Shown one piece after another: positions 47,021 to 58,738 of a DNA stretch of 64,000 bases. A program made the translations under genes and the position numbers. Below the pieces are notes generated by a model. It worked only from the letters and a program-made list of their open reading frames with translations, was not told the DNA's origin and ran no database searches. Each line of letters starts with the position of its first letter. The first letter of the stretch is position 1. This DNA comes from Daedaleopsis sinensis. Lineage: Eukaryota > Basidiomycota > Agaricomycetes > Polyporales > Polyporaceae. The stretch is from contig CM066304.1 of NCBI GenBank assembly GCA_033807695.1, positions 2,480,001 to 2,544,000 on the forward strand. The letters run 5' to 3'.

Positions 47021-49212
47021 AGCGACGAGCGCGCTCAGTGCACGAGGCTGTCAACTTGCTTGCAGCGTATGATGGCGTCCACCTCGCGACCGAGCGCGAC
47101 GTACCCTATCACTCTGAAACACACTCGCCCGCGAGCGAGCGAGGGCCATCGCGTGATCTGTCGAGGCCCCGAGAGAGCGTGCGCTTGCACACAGCGAGAT
47201 GCATGAGAGAGGTATGTATGGACGCCGCTAGGATGAGCATGTATGCGCGAGATGGACGCACCTCACGCCGCACTGGACGCAGTGAAGAATGATCGTGCTC
47301 AGCCGCCACCCCATGGCAGTCAAGCGTCTGCGTCTGCGTCCATTGAAGCCCGTGCGGCATGCTCGAGCTGTCCTGTACATGTCGCCATCTAACACATGCA
47401 CGAGGAACATGTATGTTCACAGTCGCCGAGGTTATACCTATGTGGCTGGCACTAGCTACGTCATCGCGGGCTTCACGCGAAAAAGAAGATCAAGACGCAC
47501 CAGAACTTAAGCAGAGCGACGCTGTCGTGCGCACTCTGACGTCTGTGTATCGTGACCTTGCGAATGCGCACCCTGACAGTGAGATGCTGAGCCGAAGGTG
47601 GATGCTGAATATTGAATATCAGCGGAACCGGTGCGCGGCCATCTTGGGGTGTGGAGGCGGACTGGAGCTAGCACTCCTCAGATCGAGGGGGGCGGGGCCC
47701 GGGGGGTGCCAGTGAGCCCCGTGTCGTAAAGGGTACATATCTGGTATCGCATCACGACCACAGCAGAAGACCTGAGCAGCAATTTCAAGCCCTGGGATCT
47801 TGAGATCTGGGAGACCTGAGCGGACGAGCGACCGTTAGTGCGATCAAGATGACGATGGCAACGCACCGCACCGCAGTGTGATAGTGCAGAAGAGGGCCCG
47901 GGGACAGTGACACGCACTATCATACGTGCCCCATCGGGGTCGCCAGCACAGACGACAGCGACAGGCTGACACTGCGAAGTTCGAACAGCACGACGCAGAG
48001 CGCAACCACGCCTTCGACTCCTCCGGATCCCCCAGGGCCACTGGCAGCACATCGTGATCCATGACATTGATCATGATTCTTGAGGCTGAGCCGCTGCCAG
48101 TGCTGGTCTCAGACGGTATCGCGGGGACATACCTGCTTCCAGTCTGCAGACGTGTTCAAGTTCAAGTTCATCGCACCATCAAGAGTCTTCATCCACCTCC
48201 TCTGTCGGGGCGAGTTGGCTTCAGCTTGAGCCGTCCGAACCTCGTCGAGCACCTGCTGACCTGCCAGTGAGCACAGACGGTCGCGTGCAGCTGCGCTCTC
48301 CTCTTCTAACTACCGGCCGTCACGCGTCGGCCGGGGCAATGGGCAATGAGCAATACTGTCAGACTTCAGTGTGTTGATAGAGACATCTCCTCCCGAGCCC
48401 GAGCCTCTCCGAAGTCTACAGCCGCGCTCTGCCGCGATCCAGCTTCATTATCATTATCATAGGCACGCAGGGCCGGGACGCGAGCCCGTGATCGTGATCC
48501 GAACGCGGTCGGGGCTGGCACCGGGACGAGCAGAAGTGCGGATTCAGATCTAGAAGTGCGGAGGAGCCTGGAGGAGCCTGGCGCGGGGGGTCGACGTCCG
48601 ACTGCGGCTGCCGGCAGTGGGCACGCCAATGTCGGTGTGCGATTGCAGAGATGGCGCACGCGTGCTCCTCGGAAGCCTAAGCCAGTTTTTGAAAGTCGAC
48701 TGTCGACTGCGCTCGGGGTGGGTACCGGTGATGCCAGTGGGAGCACTGGCCCTGGCCTCTTCCGAGTCCGGGATCGTACGGCGTACACCTGCATCATGAC
48801 ACGTATGTACGGTACTGTCAGTACATGCAAGGACAGTGACACACGGAGACTCGAGTACTCACGCGCACGCGTTGAATGTTGGGCAAGTTGTGCGACTTGA
48901 ACTTGATCAATCATCAATCATCAGGATGCCCATGCCCATAGAGCCGCGAATCGTCACTTGAATGTTACCTGAACACTGAGCACTGAGACCCGGATCGGCG
49001 GGAGACAAAAGAGCGGGCGGGCGTGGCATCATTGCTCGGTTGTCGTCGTCCGTCCGAGGCCCGAGGGCATCCCTCGCGGTCTGACGGTCATAAGTATGCA
49101 TACTGTATGTGCACACTCACATTTGTCATTGAGCCTGAAGTGGCGTCCGCAAGCCGCACGCGACCCGGCGAGAGCAGTCTAAGACTTAAGTCTTGTGCGT
49201 TGATCATGATCC

Positions 49213-49244
49213 ATGCACGATGCACGATGCACGATGCACGATGC
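49213..49244. repeat. tandem 7-mer repeat (ATGCACG)4
   Basis: Four perfect consecutive units of ATGCACG followed by a degenerate one. Confidence 0.9.
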
Positions 49245-49825
49245 GCCGCCGGGTCGCGAACTTCGAAGCTGATGGGTATACGTACTTACGTCGGACAGGC
49301 ATAGGCGTACGCGTATCAGGCGACGTCCGCTGCAAAATTAAAATTGCGTGTCTTGACGGGGCGCGCGAGTCTCGAGGGCTGGCCATGGGAGAAGGAAGGA
49401 AGAGAGCAGGAGAGGTGCATATGGTCGTCCGCAACGTGTTCGGAGCGTGTCTCCGGCAGTCGAGCGCGTCGCGCGGGCGGGCGTCCTCCTCAGGCTCCTC
49501 CGAGTCCACAACGACACGCGCGTCTCTCCCGCCGTCCCCGCCGTCGCGCGTCACGCCCCGCGCGGCCGACAGTCGACCGATCGCGACAGCTTGATTCGAG
49601 CTTGACCGACAGCCACCACGCGCACTTCCTGGATTCCTCGAACTGGCCAAACAGCGCTCAGCCGGGCGTACTATGTAGGTCAGTACGTATACATGCTCGT
49701 GGCCGCGGGCACCCTGAGCCTGGGAGCACATCATCGCGAGCATCGACCACCGGACGCGCGCACCGTTTCGGCCTGACAAGCGTATACGTACGTATATTAT
49801 TGCAGACCCTGTAGCTCCACTGCGG

Positions 49826-49857
49826 TCATCGTCGTCGTCGTCGTCGTCGTCGTCGTT
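49826..49857. repeat. (GTC)n microsatellite
   Basis: About ten uninterrupted GTC units. Confidence 0.9.
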
Positions 49858-51166
49858 TGTCCGCTGGCAGACACGCGTCGATCAGTTCCGGATTCGTGTT
49901 TGCCAATATCGCACGACGCCCTGTCAAGCTCGCGCCGTCGCGCCGAGCATTACGAGAGCGTCGAGGGAGGCGTGACGGTGCGGCAGCCTCGCGGTCGGGC
50001 GGAACAGAGCGGAAGAGCTTTAGCAGCTCCACGTGCACGGCGACGAGCCTCGAGGACGACGGTCGTCGCGCCCCGCCTCGGCCTCGCGCTCCCGCTCGGT
50101 GGTCGCGCCTGCCCCTGCCCGTCCCCGTCGCATCTTCAGAAGCAAAGGATCAGTAAATCCAGGCCATATGATTCAGATGCCTGGGTAAGTAAGTGCATAC
50201 GTACACATGTGTACTCGGCGCGGAATGCGACGGCGAGGCGGACGTCGAGGGCGGGCGAGGTGCCGGCGGCGGGGGGCTTAGCGTGGTGGCGCGGGCCTGT
50301 GGCAGACCGCAAACGGCGCATCCCAGCATCCGAGCAGCCGATTCATCTCCGGACGCGCACGCACGATCGTGTTTCGCCATCTGGCGGTGGAGATCTGCCG
50401 CATCCGGTGCCCGGGTGCTGCTCCCGCCCCTGGCGAGCGCCGGCGTGACTCGTCCTGCTGAGCAGACGAGCGACATCAGCGACGAGGACGAGGACGAGGG
50501 ATCTGCGCATAATGCATAACGACGCGGGGTCTCACGCGTTGTTGGCGTTGTACGCGCGAGACAATAGGTGGCGGAGAAGCTGACGGCCTGATGAGTCGAA
50601 GATGGGCGGCGGCACTCACCCTTTTGTTGTGCGCAAGCGGCAAAGGCGGGGAAGCGCTGACTCACACCGACGGGGCTTCCTTTTGGGGAAAGAAGGAAGC
50701 CGAATCGGGGGGTCGTTGTTAGTCTGTGGGAGACGGGCGAGTCAAAGAATGCTTTAATACTAATAGCCAGAGGAGCGCGGGGCGTTGTGTTGGTAGCAAT
50801 GGAAGCGGGTCAATAGGCGCTACTGCGGCTGTTTGGCGGAGAGAAGGCGGAAAGAAGAGACAATCCTGGAGGCGAACAGGCGTGTGGCGACCTTCTGGCC
50901 AGGATCATCCTATCGTACAGCGCGTGTGCGAGCAAATGCAAGCAGATGCGATAAATGCGATAATCAAACACGGCGGACGTCGCGCCGGACGATACTTATG
51001 ACAGGCAGTCAGCAAACGGAGCGTTCCTGTAGCTGTGGCGCAACGCAACGGCATGAATAACATCCGTAGTAAGTATATCATCGCGGGGCGCAGGCCGTCT
51101 GCGTGGATGTTGAGATGCGGCCGCGACATGATTGCAGACAGTCATGTTCCGAAACGCCCGGGGATG

Positions 51167-51223
51167 ACGAGTTCGTATGTTGACTACGAGTTCGTATGTT
51201 GACTACGAGTTCGTATGTTGACT
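51167..51223. repeat. 19 bp tandem repeat, three perfect units
   Basis: ACGAGTTCGTATGTTGACT occurs three times head to tail. Confidence 0.95.
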
Positions 51224-51648
51224 ACGACTGCTATGGCTAACGAACACTTGAAAGATAAGCTGATGGCACGATGGGGGAGGAGCCCGGAGGAGCTCAGGTG
51301 GAGCGCGCAGCTGGTGGCGGAGACAGTCGCCCGAAAAGGGTAGATACGGCCAGCTGACGACACGGATCGTGCTGAGCACCTGCTGAGCACCGCAAGAAAC
51401 ACACAGCTCAAAGACGTTGGAAGATGGCGGGGAGGACGAGCTCGGCGCGTGCCACAACTGACGTGCAAAATGCACCTCTCGGCCCGTTCCGGAAGGCGTC
51501 CACTCCCGCCAGTGAAGGGTGACGGGACGTGACGGTGTGTGAAATCCCCGAAGTCCCCTTTGGGCCCCAGGGAAAACAGATCGAGATCTTCCGAGACTAC
51601 CCAGCCACGTGTAAAATGGCCCCACGAAACAAGGCGCGTACGCGAGTG

Positions 51649-51655
51649 TATAATA
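51649..51655 (+). promoter_or_regulatory. TATA box of the serine-rich protein gene
   Basis: TATAATA about 120 nt upstream of the ATG at 51774, with a pyrimidine-rich leader between. Confidence 0.4.
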
Positions 51656-51773
51656 ACCGCCCCTCCGCGCCCTCCCTCTCCCTGCCCGCCCCCCCTCCAG
51701 GTCGTCCCCCCTGCTCACGACGACCTCGACCCCTTCCATCCTCCCTCTGCTTGCTTGCCTCTCATACTCCACC

Positions 51774-53022
51774 ATGTTCGCCCAGTACTCCCCGCTCTTC
51801 ACCTCTGGCCTGCTTTCAGAGAGCAACACCCCATCCTCTTCCCGCATGCCTTCTGTCGAGCGTCGCCCCAAGGAACCTCGCGAGAGCCTCCCCGTCGACG
51901 CAAGTACCGACAGTCTCTATGAAACGTTGTTGTCATCCCCCTCAGAAGACGATGCTGTCTTTTTCACCTTCATGCCCCGTCGCCGACGCGTCGAGGTCGG
52001 CAACTCCTTCCTCTCCCTCGACCTTGCAGAGAGCCAGTCTATGCGCTCCATGAGCCTCAGGAGAAAGGATACGATCACAAGTCGTGCTACTACCCACTTC
52101 GGTCGCTCTGCACCCGGCTCCCCCGGCATGATTCCCATGTCGTACGTCCTATCATTTTCTTTCACTTTGGAATCCTACTAACGATGTCGCCAGTCCTCCC
52201 ATGCCATATGCTTCCTTCTCTCACTTCGGATCTCCTGAGTACGCTCGCAAAAGCCTTGCCCGCCATTCGTCCCGCGAAGGTCTCCCTGGCGCAAAACCGG
52301 CTCCCTCATCCCAGCTCCCAGCTGTTCCCCGTCGCCGCCCCGCCGACCTCACGATCACCCTTTCAACCTGCTTCTCACCCATCATGAGCACTTCGTCGTC
52401 CTCTTCGGGTCATCGCTCCGTTCACTCTGAGCCCTCCGTCCTTTCCCCCATCTCCCCCCTCCTCTCCCCCATCGAGCGCTCCTACTTCGCATTCTCACCC
52501 CCGCTCTCTGCTTCTCTCACCGACTCGCTTGTGCGCCCTGCCCAACCCTCTTCGCACGGTGCGCCGGCGACTACATCAATCCACTCGCGACCTTCTATGC
52601 GCTCAAATGCGTCGTTCAAGACGCGCCAGGTGAACCGTTCTGCCGCTCTCGCAACGTTGGAGGGACGCAACGCGCGTAGACAGCGCTATCGTTCGCGGCC
52701 AAGCAACTTCATGAGCATGAGTGACGACGAAGACGACATGGATCTCGACGATATTATCACCCCTCCCGGCCCTGCTTCAACTACCGCCGCAGTCGCCGTG
52801 CAACCCGTCTTGCTTGAGGTCCTGCAAGAGGAGGAGGATGTGGTCGTGCCATCGCCTGCGCGGTCGCACATCCGGCTGTCCTCTACCCCGACATCACGGA
52901 AAACGCGCAGCCGAAGAGGCACTATCGAGAGCCTCCTTTCCCCCCTCACGAACTTCATCGACTTCCGCGACTCCGACGACGGTGCCGGTCGGAGCTGGCG
53001 CAGCTTTGTCGAGATTTCATGA
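51774..53022 (+). CDS. serine/proline-rich conserved hypothetical protein
   Basis: Two exons (51774-52141, 52194-53022) give 398 residues. The intron has a clear CTAAC branch site (CCTACTAACG) and a CAG acceptor. The protein is rich in Ser, Pro and Arg and shows no transmembrane segment. An acidic stretch (MSMSDDEDDMDLDDIITPP) follows an arginine-rich one (EGRNARRQRYRSRPSNF). The C terminus, TIESLLSPLTNFIDFRD followed by SWRSFVEIS, and the internal NRSAALATLEGR look like the short conserved blocks of a basidiomycete-specific family, but I cannot name a function. SP/RxxS-type sites (LSPISPLLSPIERS) suggest it is a phosphoprotein. It is the only convincing gene in the 12 kb interior of inverted duplication B and shows codon use like the other intact genes. 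Confidence 0.82.
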
Positions 53023-54239
53023 ACTTCATACCCCGTTACGCCATCTTCGTACCCGACTGCTCCCCCGCCAAGACGCAGGTGCGCGGCTCCCAGCGGTTGA
53101 CCCGCATCATGCTGTACGCCTGCACTGGCGTCCTATATGCATGCATGCGCACAATCCCGCGCCGCCCCCCAAGCTCTTGGCGTTGACTCGCCCGAACTCG
53201 ATGTTCGTCCTCGCGTGAGGCCTTATGTTATCTATACGACCACCTCTATTGCCGGTACCACCACTGTACTCTCCATAATGCGCGCAGTGTTCTACCCATT
53301 GACTCTACTACCCATGTACAGCACCCGCTAATCATTCTTTGTACATCACCATCCTTGGCCGTGCTTCTCATCATTGTCTGCTCCAGAATCAACGTCGCCT
53401 GCATGGCTATCATATTGACAGTGCATCGGACTCTCCATCACGTCTCATGCGCTACGCGCTGTCCCCTTCCTCGCCTCTTGATCTTCTGCGTCTGCGCCAG
53501 ATCCGTGTACACATATTTCGCTTCGAGCATTCCGCACCTTCTCTGCATCTCTGCCTTTCATCCCGTCTACGGAGCGCAAGCACGCCTGTGCTCGGGTACA
53601 TGTGTGCACCCCGCACCGCCGAGCTCGTGCGTACATCCGCCCTCCGCCCCTCCGCTCCGCCCACCCCCACTTCAGCCCTCCGTCCTCCGTCCTCCATCCC
53701 CCCTCGTCTCGTCATCTTGAACTGCCCCGCCTCATCGTCCCACGCGCAATGCCCATGGACTCTCAGCCTGACCGAGCTGCTGCTACCTACCACCCCTCTA
53801 AGCATAAGTGTACGTGTACGTATGCACTGTACATATATATTCAACCGTCGCATGTACGCTGTACGCGCACCACACCCATATGCATGAATACTTGAATCCA
53901 GAACCGTTGCCCATGTGCATGAACAGCCTGAGCTCGGACTTGACGACGTGGCGCGTCACAGATCTAGCTATAGACTGAGAAGACTCACAGTCCGCGGATG
54001 CATATGGCGGTGCACGTGACCATCATGATGATCGTATCGGCGTCGCCGGTGCGTGCTCCCACTACACCAGCCCTGCACTGTTTGCATATGCACCTGACGA
54101 GAAGATCGCACGGCTGACGGTATCTGCGTCCGCTAGATGGCACTGCATGCGCAGAGTGGCAGAGCTTCAAAGCTTCAAGCTTCGAACGCAACGAGCACTG
54201 CAAGCACTGCCACTCCGTGCACCAGTCAATGTTGCACCA

Positions 54240-54311
54240 GGCGATAGGCAGGTAATAGGCGTGCTGATTTTTCGAAATTACCCTATTGCACGCCCATTGA
54301 CTGCCTATCGG
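54240..54311. repeat. imperfect inverted repeat (MITE-like hairpin)
   Basis: GCGATAGGCA...AGGCGTGC on the left faces GCACGCC...TGCCTATCGG on the right. The interior again pairs AGGTAAT with ATTACCC. Confidence 0.55.
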
Positions 54312-55883
54312 CCGGTTTTTGCCTGTTGGTTCGCGTATGGACCTCCTATCGCATGGTGCAGAATACGCCTTTGTCTGCTGTGTGCCAGCACTGCAAGCAC
54401 CGCGCACAGTGCAGATCGGCACACTCCGCGCCGCTTCGCACACCCTCGTCCGAGGTCGGATCCGGATCTCTACCATCGACGGATCGCGGGAAGAGACGTG
54501 CACGGTCTGTGGGTGTCTCACATCCCACATGCGACCCCGCGGCCGGAACTTCGATGCCCGTGCCCGTATGCATATGCATGCCCAGTCGCATATGATCATG
54601 TCACTGTGGTCCACGAGCAACGCAACGCAACGTACTCGACAACTCAATACACAGTGCACAAGCACAAGCAGCCGCGCGCGGGTGCGGTGGAACTCGTTCA
54701 ACGTTCAACGTCCAAACGTTCAAGAAGATATCTAGACTATCTCACTGTCAGTGTCTGGGCTCGAGCTCCGGATTCGACGCGCATGCATGTGCATGTGCAT
54801 CTATGTGCATGTGCAGGACGTCGGGATCCTCCGGGATCCGTGATGTGGCCATGGGCGTACGTACACGGTACGACGTTCCTCCACGACTCACGAGTCGGCC
54901 ACGCGTCATGGATGTTAATGCATTAATGCGCGAGCAGCGCACCGGTGAGTACTTCCTTCAACTTGTGAGTTGTGTATCATGCGCGTGGAGATCCCCGGGC
55001 CGTGTGTTTGACTCTGAGGTGCGCGTGCGCATGCGCATGCTGACGCTCATTCTCCCTCTCCCTCTCCCTTAAGCTTTAGGTTTCTCTCTCTGCGGTGATA
55101 TGCAACGGACTCCCGCGGCGCACTTGGGCAGGATCGGATTGCCGCCGTTGGACCAGTGCGGCACTGCCGTGGCAAGTCTTCAACGCACGCGCCAGCGCTG
55201 GATGGCCGGGGAGAAAGCGACTCTGTACGTGGGAGTCTGTGGGCCGTATCGTGTTCGCAACGCTCCAACTCGGCTCCTCTATAGGCCTCACCGGTCACCA
55301 ACATGGTACGGGGATCTCGTCCGATTGCCAGCCCGAGGCTGAGGCTTGCAAGGCTACTTACTCGTTGAAGAGCTTCGTGCGCTGCAAGACTGCAGTTCAC
55401 AATACCGTGATTCCTATGCGAACATGCAGAAAATCACATCGAGGTATGACTCTGCGCTAGCTCTGCAGTCAACGCCGATAACGGATCCAGTCCGAGACTC
55501 CGAATAGCGGAGGACAAGCGGAGGATGGTGCCGCCCATCGTCGCCCGATAAGGCAACCCAAGCGCCCGGTCTCCACCGAGCGGAGATCACAATCTACGGC
55601 TTGTCGTCAGTCAAAATCCGATGCCCTCCGACTCTGCGCTTCAACACGCAGCTATGCCAAATTCTTCTAGTAGTAAGTGTCAAAGTGCCTGCAAGTTTAT
55701 GCATCTGTTGTCCGTCGCGCACTATATCCCCACAACTTCAACGACTGGTAGCAACGGTGTCCGTTACTTTTCCGTACTTTTTGACCATGACAGGTACTAG
55801 TATGCGAGACGGTCGAGCATAGTTCAGCCACAGTCATGATTCACAGTGTTTCATATGGAGATCTTTACAAGCTTCTTCACGTT

Positions 55884-55916
55884 GGTTGCTCATCTGGCGC
55901 GTGCAGATGAGCAACC
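55884..55916. repeat. perfect hairpin, 13 bp arms
   Basis: GGTTGCTCATCTG - GCGCGTG - CAGATGAGCAACC, 7 nt loop. Confidence 0.9.
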
Positions 55917-55961
55917 TTTGATACCTTGACGCAGCGCCGGCCGCTCAGCGTAGTCCTATGC

Positions 55962-55989
55962 AGGCTCGAGCTCAAGATAGCTCGAGCCT
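55962..55989. repeat. perfect hairpin, 11 bp arms
   Basis: AGGCTCGAGCT - CAAGAT - AGCTCGAGCCT, 6 nt loop, 45 nt after the previous hairpin. Confidence 0.9.
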
Positions 55990-56618
55990 CGGAGAGCGAG
56001 CCTAAGGACGCCGACACTTCTTGCTGACATCTAGTGAACCACCACCTCGTCTCATCGTCTTGCAACAACTCCCTACGACCTCCCTGACCATCCGACACGA
56101 TGTCAAGACATCCTTGCCGGTCTGCTTCTACCATTCCAGCGTACGGCGCAAACACCGCCGCCCGCCGCCTCTGGCTCCGCCACCACGACTACCCCTGACT
56201 CACCTGCAATCGCCTCCCCTCTTGCCCCTTACCCAGCAAGTCGCATGAAGACGTCAACCGAGTCGGGTGCTAGTCCAGTGTCCTGCTACTGGCAGGAGGC
56301 CCGGTGTTACTACTTGGGCCGGGGAGGTAATGTTACCTCTCCGCATCTTTCATGGGCCATGATTTACCTTTTGTTAGCAGACTACAGAACACAATCCCTT
56401 TAATCGCTTCTCCTTTTCTGGTACGGGAGAGCCTCGGCGACCGTGTCCACGTGATCATGCTGCAGCACTGCAGCACGCTACCGTTCCGGGGTGCCGACCC
56501 TTCTCGACGCGTCCGATTGATGAATGGCGCAGCTGTGGTTGCATTTCGCCCCGCTGCAGTGATCTTCTGTGCTCTGCGTGCTGCAGACCAGACGTTGGTA
56601 TGGCTGGATACAAGGTAG

Positions 56619-56624
56619 TATAAG
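56619..56624 (+). promoter_or_regulatory. TATA box of methyltransferase copy 2
   Basis: TATAAG, 67 nt upstream of the ATG at 56691; same spacing as copy 1. Confidence 0.5.
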
Positions 56625-56690
56625 TACCTACGCAAGCAAAGCGAACGAGCATCACTCACCCCATCCTCCCCATCCCCCCCATCCCCAATC

Positions 56691-57947
56691 ATGTCCCCAG
56701 TTGCAGATTACTCTCACACAACCTCTTCGAACGGCAAAGGAGTCACTATGGGCCCCGCCGCTATTCTCGCAAGACGACACGTGGAGGAGCTGGAAGAGCT
56801 GTTGGCGCTGAGGAAGCAGGTAACGTTCAGATTCACTCGATGTTGCTAGCCGTCAGACTGAGCATGATCCTTCACCTCTCAGGGCTGGCAGCTGTACAAC
56901 GAGCAGCTCGACGACCACTTCAAGCAGCTGCGCAACGGCTGTGACGGTGCAAGCGAAAATATGCAACAGATCTGGTTCCACAGGCTGCAATCTGTGGCAA
57001 AGGAATTGGATACTGCGGGACAGTTTGTCCCAAACAGAAGCTCCTTCGAGTTTTTGGACGTAGGGTAAGCTTCCACGAAGCACTGCGCTCTCTGTTTGGT
57101 CGCTCATGCGCGCTCTAGATGCGCGCCCGGAGGCTTCAGCTCGTACATCCTCTCGAAGGACTGGCGGGCGCGCGGAGTCGGGATCACATTGCCCCAGTCT
57201 GCAGGCGGTCTGGCAGTCCTTCTCGGCCGTCACAACCTCTCGCGCTACACGATGATCGAGCGCGACCTGCTGCAGTACACCCTCTCCCCAGCCCCGCCCT
57301 CTCCCCCTACTCTGCACGGCAAGACCACGTCCGCACCGTTCCCGGCAGGCTTCCTGGGCCGCTTCCCCCTCGTCATGCTCGATGGGCATGCACGCCTGTC
57401 CCGCCGCCACCCCCAGATGTCGACACAGGCCGACGAGCACGCGCACGCGCACGCGGTGGACGGCGACCGCCTGCTCGTCGCCCAGTTCATCATCGCCCTG
57501 GAGGCGGTGTCGCCCGGGGGCACGATCGTCATCCGGTTATCACACATCGAACGCACCCCGAGCGCGCACCTCCTGTACATGCTCGACCAGCTCGCAGACA
57601 GCCTTATCGTCCACAAGCCGAAGTGTATGCTCGCTACACGGGGGACGTGCTTTGCTGTCGCAAAGGGCGTCTGTAGCCCTGGCTCGCAGTCGGAGATGCT
57701 CCGCTTGAAATATCTCAAAGGGTTGAAGCAGCTCCTTGGCGAGCTCAATGGAGGGGACTCTGGTCGCGGGAGGATGCTGGCCTCAGGAGACCTCGAGTTT
57801 GTCGTCACCACGGAGGAGCTCCTCGACGGGTACTTGGATCGGCTTATCGAACTTGGGCGAGGGGTATGGGCGACACAGGCCGCGGCCCTCCGCACTCTGT
57901 TCGAGAATAACGGAGGCGTGGCACACTCGGCCCAATCGAGTATCTGA
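56691..57947 (+). CDS. FtsJ-like (RrmJ-fold) SAM-dependent methyltransferase, copy 2
   Basis: Three exons (56691-56819, 56883-57064, 57119-57947) give 379 residues in one open frame. Motif I FLDVGCAPGGFSSYIL binds SAM. LGRFPLVMLDGHA carries the acidic catalytic-position residue. The lysine of the FtsJ tetrad is replaced by arginine (GGTIVIRLSHIE), whereas copy 1 has VAGLTHIE there. The N-terminal segment with HVEELEELLALRKQ is probably helical. The two copies differ at scattered positions and at the C terminus (this one ends NNGGVAHSAQSSI), but neither has a stop or frameshift. The full gene including introns and TATA box lies inside inverted repeat B, so both copies should be expressed similarly. 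The molecular substrate is unknown. Confidence 0.87.
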
Positions 57948-58122
57948 GGAAGGCTATGGCTCGCGCAAGTTTGCGAACTTGATGGTCATTTTGCTCCGGC
58001 TTTGGTTATTCCCGTTCTGTACTATATACTGTACTCGTGCCATGCAATACCGTTTAGATGTACCGCATTAACATATTTGAAGGTCCGAGCGAATAATATT
58101 GTATGCCCATGTCAATCCACGT

Positions 58123-58568
58123 CTAACCCAAGAACTCTCGCACACAGCTCGCAGTCTCCTCCCAGAACCGATCTGCGATGTCTCCAGCAAAGCCATTGCG
58201 GTCGTATGTGAGACTGATCGAGAGCTTCCCCTTGAAGGTGTGTCCATAAAGCAGCAACCCTCCGTGACGTTGCCTAGACCCAACTGTGAGGGTGTGCAGT
58301 TCGAGAGCAGAGAACGTCGCGTGCTTGTAGATCCCATCCAGATTCCCGAGCAGCGATAGCCCCAGGAGAGCGATCCCGGACGGGCAGCACCGACTCCCTC
58401 GCCACCGCGGCGCTGTCCGTTAGGGAAGCCTGCACAGGGGGCGCGCGAGATCCGGCTTCGTGCTCGCCGTCCTCCATAGCCCAGGCGCGGGCGCTCCCTG
58501 CGATCCGTCGCCATCTCCTGCGTGCGCGAGGCGGCGAGGGGATGATTGGCGGCCGGCGTGCTCTGCGT
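58123..58568 (-). pseudogene. acetyltransferase-like fragment, copy 2 (C-terminal end)
   Basis: The minus strand reads IALLGLSLLGNLDGIYKHATF, then LHTLTVGSRQRHGGLLLYGH, TFKGKLSISLTYDRNGFAGD and RFWEETASCVREFLG, stop at 58123. This is the well-preserved end of a fungal alcohol-acetyltransferase/condensation-fold protein. Upstream of about 58380 the frame is broken, and beyond 58568 the homology ends, so only the last 130 or so residues survive. Copy 1 (41523-42346) reaches further upstream but is more damaged here. The fragment was evidently carried with the methyltransferase gene during the inverted duplication. Confidence 0.7.
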
Positions 58569-58738
58569 ATGTCAGATCTTACTGGCTGTGCGCCGCAAAT
58601 TTGACGAGCGGGAATAGTCCCTACCCATTCATGTGTGATGACGACTGAATGCGACTCGAGTGTCACACATTCGCATGAGCTTACATGTGTATTGGGAGAC
58701 CTCGGAATAATGCATACATATCTGCGGACGCTGCAAAG

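Larger units (their letters stand above)
44901..51648. other. 6.7 kb gene-poor, repeat-rich stretch
   Basis: No protein family was recognised on either strand, although GC-rich composition leaves many long chance frames (for example 45341-46147 minus). It holds the second copy of repeat R1 (46405-47020), a 7-mer tandem repeat (49213-49244), a (GTC)n microsatellite (49826-49857) and a 19 bp triple repeat (51167-51223). Dinucleotide-like runs such as CCGTGTCCGTG also occur. It lies wholly inside inverted duplication B. Confidence 0.5.
53023..56317. other. 3.3 kb gene-free stretch with short inverted repeats
   Basis: No protein family was seen. Notable items are an imperfect inverted repeat near 54240-54311, a GTTCAACGTTCAACG motif at 54695-54724, and two perfect hairpins at 55884-55916 and 55962-55989. 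A long plus-strand frame (54147-54926) has no recognisable motif. Confidence 0.5.
56318..58568 (-). repeat. large inverted repeat B, right arm
   Basis: Reverse complement of about 41938-44250. It carries methyltransferase copy 2 and the second acetyltransferase-like fragment. Divergence is larger upstream of the methyltransferase promoter than in the gene. Confidence 0.9.

Noticed and set aside
51167..51223. CRISPR-like array
   Set aside because: Units are directly adjacent without spacers, and the host is a eukaryote.
54147..54926. 259-codon plus-strand frame
   Set aside because: No motif, crosses the imperfect inverted repeat at 54240-54311 and is mirrored by an equally long minus-strand frame.
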